Below, in pieces: positions 3,851 through 11,500 of a stretch of DNA of 64,000 nucleotides (the first letter of the stretch is position 1; every line of letters starts with the position of its first letter). A program made the translations under genes and the position numbers. The stretch covers positions 124,001-188,000 of the forward strand of contig CALUHJ010000003.1 in assembly GCA_944320415.1 (NCBI GenBank), given 5' to 3'. Below the pieces are notes generated by a model. The model searched no databases. It saw only the letters and a list, made by a program, of their open reading frames with translations, and had not been told where the DNA came from. The stretch is from an uncultured Bacteroidales bacterium (GTDB taxonomy: Bacteria > Bacteroidota > Bacteroidia > Bacteroidales > P3).

Positions 3851-5872
3851 TGTCAAAATGAAGTCATCTCCGTCGATGATGACGAAAACGGATTTAAGGT
3901 TGTCGTACCGCCGCATCCTGTGTTGTACGATATGCTTTATCAGTTCTTTTGTCAGTTCGGTTTTTTCGATATTCAGGACAATGCTGTCGGCCTGCTTCGC
4001 ACCATTTCTTATGGCCTGTTCGATGCTGTTTCTCGTGGCGTTTTTCTGGGTTTTGTATTCCTGTTTTAGGGAGAGAGTCCTGTTGAGGCTGTCAGGGTTC
4101 TTAACGTTTTTATTATTATTTATATCCAGCAGTTCGATATCATAGCCATGCTTGTTGGCCAAATAGACGGCTATTGTTGTATTGTCGTTTATTTCGTGCT
4201 TGTTCTGCGTTGCGCTTAAGACAACAGAGCCTTTTTCTGTCGGTATTACTATTTCGTTTTCTTTTGACATTGCCTCGACTGTCCGTTCGACGTCCGGGTC
4301 GTTGACCTTGAAATAAGGGTGTTTGTCCGGAAACACCTTTTGTTTTTTGCCGGGGTTGAAGCGGAATATTTTAGCCTTGTTGCGGCCTTTGGAGTCGAGC
4401 TGGGTTGTTGCTGCCCGTCCGCGGGCGATGGCCTTGGCGGAGTTGGAAGGGCTGCGGCTGTTCTTGCCGACCTGTACTACGTTGCAGCGGCAGTTGTGGA
4501 CGATTGAGGCGGGAATCACGTAAGATTCATCTACGGCAACAGAGAGATTGTAAACAGATGTATTAGCCGTTATTTTGCTATCTTTGCATGTAACCAAAAC
4601 ATATCTGTTATGAAAAAAGGTGTTTCTGAACAAGTTATGGAAAGAATCAAAAGAATTGAAGGTATGGATGTCTCGTATGCCGCGATATTGAGGTATACGA
4701 TAGAATGCCGGAGCTTTCGCTGGCTTTGCAGACACTGGGAAGTGAATAACAGAACTGTTTCGAAAATACTTAAAGAGTTTGGTGTAGATATAAGACATGG
4801 AGGCGAAGCAGTTGCAACACAATGGAAAAACAATCCTGAAAGACGCCTCAAGGCGGGCGAAAACATTGCGAGAATAAATCACAAATTGGCACAAGAAGGC
4901 AAGCACATAAGACAAGGAAAAACAAAGGAAAACAGCGAGCTTATTCGTAATGTTTCCGAGAAACTTAAAACAAATTCGTCGTTTAACCGTCCTGACGTTA
5001 AGGCGAGAGCGTTGGCAAAAACTCTTGCTACACGTAGAGCTTTTCCTGAACGAATGAGTGCACTTAAGAAGGATATGACTAAAGCGAAAGCAATTATTGC
5101 GCATCTGCTTGATGAACATTGCATAGAATTTGAATTTAATGTCCTTTTCAAGCCGAATTATGTTGCGGACTTTTATATTCCGCACTTGAATCTTGTGATA
5201 GACTGCAAGACAAGAGGGAGATTTCCTCTTGATTACACAAGACATGAAGCATTTATGAACAAGAGTGACCGTGTTGTGTATTGCGTTAATGAATGGCTGT
5301 ATAGGGGAAATCTTGGAAACTTGAATGAGTATATCTCCAACCTGAAGATTTTCTGCGGCAATCCATCCTCGAGTAGTAAGGAAACGATGATTTTTGGTGC
5401 ATGTGGTTTGCGTCCTTTTGGTGAAAACACTGACAAGTTCCGTATCGAGCGTTTTGGAGTGCACTCCAATTACTATACGAGGCTTTCCGCTTCCTCCAAT
5501 AACTGATTCTCCTTTTCTTACTGTCTCTATTGATTTCCATCCGGTCGGTGTAAGTACCTGCGTGCCTGCCGTAAAACAGTTCCATCCGTTTGGCGGGAAG
5601 AACTCGTCCCAGAAAGGGTCATCGGCGGGCAGGGTTATACGGTCGAGTGGACGGTGTGAGGCGCGGACGCGTTCGTCACGTGCGGTTCGGTACTGGAGGT
5701 AGTAGTCATCGGAGGATGCGGAGAAGTCATGCCATCGGGCTGCTGCCTGAGCGGAAGCGACGGCGAAGTTATACTCGGCGTTGAGATAAGTGGCGTTGTA
5801 GTCCTTGTCAATCTTGCGTACCTTTTGGAGGAAGTCGGAGAAGGGCCTGATGCGTCCATTGTCCATCAGCAT
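3830..5872 (-). CDS. Phage MuF head-morphogenesis protein with toxin C-terminus and intein, N-terminally truncated
   Basis: A 680-codon frame in three parts. Residues 1-98 and 461 to about 515 are exteins of a MuF (Mu gp30-like minor capsid) protein: PFSDFLQKVRKID, NAEYNFAVASAQAAARWHDF, DERVRASHRPLD, the NGWN/CRC motif and KIFRFNPGK..VFPDKHPY. An intein (99-460) interrupts the motif. Residues from about 540 to 680 resemble the CdiA C-terminal tRNase domain of polymorphic toxins (GYDIELL, KNPDSL, ARNSIEQAIRN-type helix, ADSIVLNI, VFVIIDGD). MuF-toxin fusions are known in phages. About 100 N-terminal residues of a normal MuF are missing: the frame starts at ATG 5872 (or 5866), 3 bases from a CRISPR repeat, so the gene is probably a remnant. 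No immunity gene is recognisable downstream. Confidence 0.75.
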   Translation of the reverse strand: MLMDNGRIRPFSDFLQKVRKIDKDYNATYLNAEYNFAVASAQAAARWHDFSASSDDYYLQYRTARDERVRASHRPLDRITLPADDPFWDEFFPPNGWNCFTAGTQVLTPTGWKSIETVRKGESVIGGSGKPRIVIGVHSKTLDTELVSVFTKRTQTTCTKNHRFLTTRGWIAAENLQVGDILIQVSKISPIQPFINAIHNTVTLVHKCFMSCVIKRKSPSCLAVYHKIQVRNIKVRNIIRLEKDIKFKFYAMFIKQMRNNCFRFSHILLKCTHSFRKSSTCSKSFCQRSRLNVRTVKRRICFKFLGNITNKLAVFLCFSLSYVLAFLCQFVIYSRNVFARLEASFRIVFPLCCNCFASMSYIYTKLFKYFRNSSVIHFPVSAKPAKAPAFYRIPQYRGIRDIHTFNSFDSFHNLFRNTFFHNRYVLVTCKDSKITANTSVYNLSVAVDESYVIPASIVHNCRCNVVQVGKNSRSPSNSAKAIARGRAATTQLDSKGRNKAKIFRFNPGKKQKVFPDKHPYFKVNDPDVERTVEAMSKENEIVIPTEKGSVVLSATQNKHEINDNTTIAVYLANKHGYDIELLDINNNKNVKNPDSLNRTLSLKQEYKTQKNATRNSIEQAIRNGAKQADSIVLNIEKTELTKELIKHIVQHRMRRYDNLKSVFVIIDGDDFILTNDKGPA
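4579..4586 (+). promoter_or_regulatory. Promoter -7 box of the antisense endonuclease gene
   Basis: TATCTTTG, a full match to TAnnTTTG, lies 23 bases before ATG 4610 on the plus strand and inside the intein's coding sequence, just before block F. No TTTG element is seen at the standard spacing. The AT-rich leader without Shine-Dalgarno is normal for the phylum. Confidence 0.55.
4610..5506 (+). CDS. Putative homing endonuclease encoded antisense within the intein
   Basis: A 298-residue basic protein. A helix-turn-helix (about 36-65, WLCRHWEVNNRTVSKILKEFG) is followed by basic helices with NUMOD-like WKNNPERR (about 72-79). A restriction-endonuclease-like core of Vsr/DUF559 type follows (about 155-245), with FKPNYVADFYIPHLNLVIDCKT giving Asp187, Asp198 and Lys200 of a D..DxK site. 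It lies wholly inside the intein on the opposite strand, its codons exactly facing the intein's codons. Homology should end near residue 245; the last 50 or so residues are the reverse-strand reading of intein blocks A-B, so that tail is probably a by-product of overlap. It has its own -7 box at 4579. Homing of the intein is the natural role but is inferred. Confidence 0.75.
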   Translation: MKKGVSEQVMERIKRIEGMDVSYAAILRYTIECRSFRWLCRHWEVNNRTVSKILKEFGVDIRHGGEAVATQWKNNPERRLKAGENIARINHKLAQEGKHIRQGKTKENSELIRNVSEKLKTNSSFNRPDVKARALAKTLATRRAFPERMSALKKDMTKAKAIIAHLLDEHCIEFEFNVLFKPNYVADFYIPHLNLVIDCKTRGRFPLDYTRHEAFMNKSDRVVYCVNEWLYRGNLGNLNEYISNLKIFCGNPSSSSKETMIFGACGLRPFGENTDKFRIERFGVHSNYYTRLSASSNN

Positions 5873-5875
5873 GCG

Positions 5876-5921
5876 GTTGTGATTTGTTTCAAATTAGTAT
5901 CTTTGTTACGGCAAAAACAAC
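5876..5921 (+). CRISPR. CRISPR repeat, 46-base variant, isolated copy
   Basis: Identical to the repeat at 7040-7086 apart from one missing C (GATTTGTTTC for GATTTGCTTTC). On its left is the truncated MuF gene, on its right a truncated phage-like gene, both extending far beyond a spacer's length. The variant pairs with the tracrRNA anti-repeat with one G-U pair and no bulge. Confidence 0.85.
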
Positions 5922-6138
5922 TTCTTTCCTGCCGGTCTCTTTGAGAAAGCCAATTACCATATTCAAGATAACGCAAACGGTATTTCTCGAAAAGCTGCAA
6001 CGAAACATCCGGAATATTGCCACCGATTTCAGGACCCCAATATTGCGACAAACGACTGCTGTCCGAGGAGGTAACGCTTATCAAGTTAAGACGTCTGTAT
6101 TGTTTGGATTGCTTTGGTTGTTTGGATTTACCGGCCAT
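5922..6138 (-). pseudogene. N-terminal fragment of an unrecognised phage-like gene
   Basis: From ATG 6138 about 72 residues are readable, beginning MAGKSKQPKQSKQYRRL with YWGPEIGG and LQLFEKYRLRYLEYGNWL, before the frame runs into the CRISPR repeat and stops at 5866. The composition is coding-like. I cannot name the family; position before a MuF gene suggests a phage structural gene. The start codon overlaps the end of a 48-residue gene, as in phage operons. The gene is cut at the repeat boundary, mirroring the truncation of MuF on the other side. Confidence 0.5.
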
Positions 6139-6274
6139 TTTTCCTTGATTTTTTCGTTGAACATGATTTCTTTTTTGCCGGGTAAGGCATAGCTTTTACC
6201 TTTGGATCCTTGTGAACTACTATTGTCACATCTCTTTTCTTCGAGTATAAAGGTTTCTTGAAATTTATCGCCAT
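6128..6274 (-). CDS. Small basic phage-like protein, 48 residues
   Basis: Reads MAINFKKPLYSKKRDVTIVV, then a Lys-rich half ending KKSRKNGR. Its TAA lies within the start of the following MAGK gene (11-base overlap), an operon-like arrangement. A TATTTTTG box on the minus strand (6303-6310) is 29 bases upstream of the ATG. No family recognised. The tight coupling and coding-like codons favour a real gene in a phage remnant. Confidence 0.4.
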   Translation of the reverse strand: MAINFKKPLYSKKRDVTIVVHKDPKVKAMPYPAKKKSCSTKKSRKNGR

Positions 6275-6333
6275 AACTGTTTGCTTTTACTGTATTTTCG
6301 GGCAAAAATAACCCCAAAATATAGACAGCATGA

Positions 6334-6400
6334 ACGATAAGTTGCGATAAGTTGCGATAAGTTGCGATAAGTTGCGATAAGAAGCGGTAAGAAGCGGTAA
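6334..6400. repeat. 10-base tandem iterons
   Basis: A partial ACGATAA (6334-6340), four exact GTTGCGATAA units (6341-6380) and two GAAGCGGTAA units (6381-6400). The period is one helical turn, so every unit faces the same side of the DNA. They end 18 bases before the -33 element of the lipoprotein promoter and about 24 bases upstream of the minus-strand box at 6303-6310. This suggests binding sites for a regulator or replication/transposition protein. Confidence 0.75.
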
Positions 6401-6417
6401 GACTAAAAAAGTGAGAG

Positions 6418-6448
6418 TTTGGCAAAATAACATTTTTTCTTATTTTTG
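6418..6448 (+). promoter_or_regulatory. Promoter of the small lipoprotein gene
   Basis: TTTG at 6418-6421, exactly 19 bases, then TATTTTTG at 6441-6448: an exact match in sequence and spacing. This fixes the start of the next gene at ATG 6488 and excludes an in-frame TTG that lies inside the -7 box. Confidence 0.8.
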
Positions 6449-6487
6449 CAACTGAACATTAATTACAAACCAAAAAAACCCAAAACC

Positions 6488-6895
6488 ATGAAGAAAATAA
6501 TCTTAATGATATTGGCAGCCCTGGCGGTGGCCTTTGCTTTCGTGTCTTGCGAAAAAGAGCAGGAAGAACCGCAAGACGAACCAAAACGAATAAGCTATAC
6601 GATCGTAGGTTATACGGTTGTCGTAGAGCCGTACAACATAGTTATCTATGAATATGACGAGTACGGGAAAATCCTCGCAAGAAGAACTATTTACAATTTA
6701 AGAGAGGGCGAAACAAAAACATACCTATCAGCTCCCGGACTGGACAATATGGCTATATATTGCACAAACGAAGCACAAACAAAATTCTACAAGCAATTGT
6801 TGGAAAAATGGGAAATAGGAAACGACATATCAGTATGTTGTTATTACATCGAAATTAGTCGAGAAGAATATTTCAGCTATACGACAAACAATTAG
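6488..6895 (+). CDS. Small secreted lipoprotein of unknown function
   Basis: 135 residues. A lipoprotein signal peptide (MKKIILMILAALAVAFAFVS, Cys21 lipobox) is followed by an acidic EKEQEEPQDE linker and a compact domain rich in Tyr, Ile and Val (SYTIVGYTVVVEPY, VIYEYDEYGKILARRTIYNL). I do not recognise the domain; a small beta structure is likely. The charged residues after the lipidated Cys suit export to the cell surface. It lies between two phage-gene fragments and points opposite to them. A 67-base iteron cluster and a strong promoter precede it and a GC-rich hairpin follows, so it is a self-contained cargo-like unit. Confidence 0.75.
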   Translation: MKKIILMILAALAVAFAFVSCEKEQEEPQDEPKRISYTIVGYTVVVEPYNIVIYEYDEYGKILARRTIYNLREGETKTYLSAPGLDNMAIYCTNEAQTKFYKQLLEKWEIGNDISVCCYYIEISREEYFSYTTNN

Positions 6896-7039
6896 TTTTT
6901 CTTGTAGCGTTTCAGAACAAAAATACCAACCAACAAAGCAATTGCAACAATAAGCATTGTTCTATCATTGCCGGCATTATCATTGCCGGCATTTTTATTG
7001 TTTAAGTCGCTATCCGAGTAAGGAATCTTGAGAGTCCCA
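6892..7039 (-). pseudogene. C-terminal fragment of a membrane-anchored phage-like protein
   Basis: On the minus strand, 48 codons are open from the CRISPR repeat boundary to TAA 6892-6894: GTLKIPYSDSD, an Asn/Gly spacer with two NAGND repeats, and one transmembrane helix (TMLIVAIALLVGIFVL) with a basic end KRYKKN. It has no start of its own and is cut exactly at the repeat at 7040. Its stop overlaps that of the convergent lipoprotein gene. A membrane-tethered phage protein tail is plausible but unproven. Confidence 0.45.
6969..6996 (+). terminator. Terminator after the small lipoprotein gene
   Basis: Two TGCCGGCA octamers (6969-6976, 6984-6991) pair across a 7-base loop and are followed by TTTTT. 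The same bases encode the NAGND repeats of the minus-strand fragment. Confidence 0.6.
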
Positions 7040-7086
7040 GTTGTGATTTGCTTTCAAATTAGTATCTTTGTTACGGCAAAAACAAC
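7040..7086 (+). CRISPR. CRISPR repeat, intact 47-base copy nearest cas2
   Basis: It starts GTTGTGATTTGCTTTCAAAT and ends GGCAAAAACAAC, with GTTGT/ACAAC ends. Its first 23 bases match the tracrRNA anti-repeat apart from one bulged base, so the crRNA strand is plus. It contains TATCTTTG (7063-7070), a full -7 promoter consensus. No repeat follows on the right; a long hairpin terminator does. The 30 bases on the left, where a spacer would sit, belong to the phage-like fragment at 6892-7039. Confidence 0.9.
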
Positions 7087-7132
7087 TGAATATTAGTTTT
7101 AGGCTAATTATCAAAGTTTTACCGTAGCTGTT

Positions 7133-7197
7133 AGGAATAAAAAAACAACCTTGGAATTATGTGAAGACATAATCGCAAAGGTTGTTTTTTTATTCCT
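7133..7197. terminator. Long bidirectional terminator between array and cas2
   Basis: Arms of 20 bases (AGGAATAAAAAAACAACCTT, 7133-7152, and its exact complement 7178-7197) plus an inner ATTATGT-gaag-ACATAAT stem. A7/T7 tracts are inside the stem, so it can act on both strands: crRNA from the left and the cas operon from the right. Between 7087 and 7132 I see no other feature. Confidence 0.75.
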
Positions 7198-7208
7198 GTT
7201 TATTCCAA

Positions 7209-8472
<1,264 letters not shown>

Positions 8473-8518
8473 GTTCCATCCCTTTCGCTATATCCAAATC
8501 CATCAACATAATATTCAA

Positions 8519-11500
8519 CTACAATAACGGTTTGATATTTCCCAAACAATCAATCTTTACTTTTACTGGATGAAGGGAATCCAAAGCTCCTAAACTTTGT
8601 ACAATATAAAACCTTTTACTTTTTTTAGCATTTTTATCATCTACAATCTGAGTTTCAAGATGATGTCTAAAGACATAATTTAAAGCGGATAGCTTCTGTA
8701 CCCGATACAAATGCTCACTTATCAGCTTGTAATCTCCACTCTCAATTGCAGTCTTCACCTCTTCTTCCGGCATTCCTAAAACAAACATTTCGTTTTGTTG
8801 CATACTAAAATGTAGATGCAGTCCTTCTTTGGGAAGCTGCTCCAAGAAACTTTGAGGATAAGTTCCATCCGATGCCAAAAGCACCTTTTCCCATACTTCA
8901 TCTGTGTCCTTGATAACAACAGGGAAGTGATATTTTTTGCGTTCTACTGCATTCCAGAAAGTGCAAACGTGCTCTTCTCTATTACCTTCTTTATCCGTAT
9001 AGATAGCAATGTGATGATTGTTACCGGGCTTTACAAAACCTATTTCTTTTCCATTCTCATCTTTTTTCACAGGCACAACCGCCGACAACCCGGTAGTACA
9101 ACGAACAGAAAAGATTGGTCGGGACAAGCCTTCATCTTCATACCACTTCAACGTTTTGCCATCCACTTGCACATCTTTGAATGCATCTTTGGATTTCTCT
9201 TTAAATTTAGCCAAGCGGGCTTGAAGTATATTTTTTACCGCTTTGTCAATCACCTTGTCCACCTTGTTAAAATTGACATCCACGTTATATTTTATGACAT
9301 ACTCTTCTTTGAAACAAGTACCATACTCCAGCACTATACTCTTTGCCTTATCCAAATAAATCGGCTCTTTTTTAAGTGATTCCAACGCCTTCTTGGCATC
9401 ATTATCAAATTGAGCCAATCGTTGTTCAACCAACTCTTTTATATAGGGCTTGAAGATAAGTAACGGATTTTCAAACAAGTATTTAACAGGTTTATTTCTC
9501 TCAATCGTCTTGATTTTACCATAGACGCTTTCTTCGCTTAACGCTCCTCGAGGTATGATAATGCCTTCTTGAACAACTTTCTTGTTGCCCCGTTTGCCAA
9601 TCTTCCTCTTGCCCGTAACAGCAACTTTCTTTCCTAATTTGAAAGAGATAAGAATTTTTGCCACAGCTCGTTCTACTTCACTTACCGACAAAGGACACTG
9701 CGAAATAATGTATTTCTCCAACAACGACTGTTTTTCCTTGTATTGCTCAGAACGCTTTTCTATCTCCGCCTGCATATCCTCACGCGTCTTGCTTGAATTC
9801 AATGTATTGAACCTCTGAATAAATCCCTGCTTCGTACAGGCAATGACAAGTGCATCAACGGCATGATGTCTGTGGTCATCACGTTTGGTCCAATCTTTAA
9901 TCACCTCTTTGATATGTTTCTGCTTGCCATGGTCACTCTCCCATTCCACCAACTCCGTCAATCCAAGTTCTTTATATTTTGGCATTTGGAGATTCATTGT
10001 CACATCATCCCATCCCCACAGATGGCGTAGCTCGGCAGTAACTGTGCCGCTGGTGCTCCACACTGCACTACAGACAGTCTGCAAAATTTCTCTCGCTTTT
10101 CTTGCTATGTACTGGCTCTCTCGCAACTGGCGGTCGATAAAGTCTTTAGGTATTTGATCTTCCGACATCAGCAATTTGTCCCGCTTTGCCTTACTGATAA
10201 TTTTATCAGTGTACAATTTATTCACCCTATCCACATAAGCATTAAATTCTTCGGGACTCTTTGTTTTCATAAAGTCATAAGCCGTCATGTCGTCTTTGTT
10301 GGAATTGCAGAGACGATGAGCAAGCGTTTTATTGTTTTGCGAATCATCAAAAAGTTTCGCTTTAGGAATGATGTGTTCCACATCGACTTCAGTTCCGCTC
10401 ATGGCCTCCGTCCAAGAAATAGGTTGTCCGCAATAAATACAAATGGCATTGATTTTATCATTTGTTTTATCTTCTCTAATTTCATGATACAACCTGTATT
10501 TGATTATATTTTTTCTGGTAGCCCGCAAACCGTGTTCTTTAAGTTCCTCTTCTATTTTTTTATTTTCACTCTGCCGCCTGTTCATAGCTGCGTATGCCTG
10601 ATTCCTTTCTTCTTTGCTTTGCTTCAGTTCTCTTGCCAATTCAATACGAATTTCATCCGGCTTGCCGTACTTCTCTATAATGGCATTCACAACCCCTACC
10701 ATCTGATTGAGGATTTTCTCCACGATAGGCTGACGCAACGAATTCTTCGCAATAGGTTTAAGCCGTTCAAGCAACTTCCGGTTGAGATTTTCCTCTTTTG
10801 TCATGGAATTGGAATGATTATAACCGGCATAGCTCATGGCGGTACTATACATATCGCCCTCCATCAGATAGGGCAATATTTTTCGTATCACTTTTACGGA
10901 CTTGTTGCCAAATCCCAATCTACCGAAATCAATTGCGGCCAGTTTATCGGCCGTTGCTTTATCAATTGGAAGACGAATCTTTCTAGAATTTCCATCTTCA
11001 TCTTTCCGCTCTATGATAATTCCTTTTTGTAAAGCATTGCTACACGCTTCTGTATCGTTGATAGAATAGATGGTGTGCCACAGTTGATAGAAAGGTTCAT
11101 GTTCTACTTGAGCGTCAATCTGCTTGGATGTTTTCTCGCCCAGCACCTCTCCGGTTTTCTTGTCATACCAATAACAGAGCTCCCCCGTTTCAATCACGTT
11201 TAAATTCAACTGAAGCAGTTTTTGGTATTCCGGATTATCACCTAAAATTTTGGCAATGGCGCATTTGGTAACATTTCCTTGAATACCTGCTTTTTCCAAC
11301 TGTTTGCTTACCGTATAATCTTTCTTATTCTTCTCCAGAATTTTGAACAGTCCGGCAACAGTCAATTTCTCGTGATTGTCCAAATAGTCAAAAACTTTTC
11401 GCTTCTCTTCCGTCGTCAGTTTGATGGTTTCACCTTGTTTGGTACTCAATTTGATATTATTGATGTTCTCCCATATCTTGGCAAGCTGAAACAAAGGGGA

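Larger units (their letters stand above)
3728..3925. repeat. Toxin-tip/small-RNA module, copy 2
   Basis: The second copy of the module at 3365-3560. Its right part is the true 3' end of the MuF toxin gene (stop at 3830-3832), so the copies share both the toxin tip and the adjoining non-coding unit. Left of it is a short palindrome CCGCAAacgcTTGCGG. Homology ends near 3925 inside the toxin coding sequence. Confidence 0.8.
4493..5578 (-). other. Intein in the MuF protein, 362 residues
   Basis: Residues 99-460 of the MuF frame. Block A starts at Cys99 (CFTAGTQVLTPTGWK). Block B is TKNHRFLTTRGW..VGDIL with the TxxH motif at Thr159-His162. Block F is VYNLSVAVDESYVI and block G ends SIVHN at His459-Asn460, followed by Cys461 of the C-extein. 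All splicing residues are present, and removal restores the MuF motif NGWNCRC. The 240-odd residues between blocks B and F resemble no endonuclease and are Cys/Phe/Arg-rich, because they are the reverse-strand reading of the gene at 4610-5506. I infer a splicing-competent intein whose endonuclease slot is filled by an antisense gene. Confidence 0.85.

Noticed and set aside
5866..5921. Continuation of the MAGK frame through the CRISPR repeat as native protein sequence
   Set aside because: The residues after 5922 simply translate the repeat and end at a stop at 5866; the repeat is recognisable as DNA at two other places.
6341..6400. The decamer tandem as a CRISPR array
   Set aside because: Units are 10 bases with no spacers, and they share nothing with the 47-base repeat.
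6446..6487. Upstream TTG start for the small lipoprotein, adding 14 residues
   Set aside because: The TTG lies within the -7 promoter box, and the resulting N-terminus would hide the lipoprotein signal that starts at ATG 6488.
10154..11032. A 292-codon open frame on the plus strand inside cas9
   Set aside because: It is antisense to a well-conserved Cas9 region, rich in Phe/Ile/His, with no recognisable domain and no promoter. Unlike the intein case, the opposite strand is the clearly conserved one.
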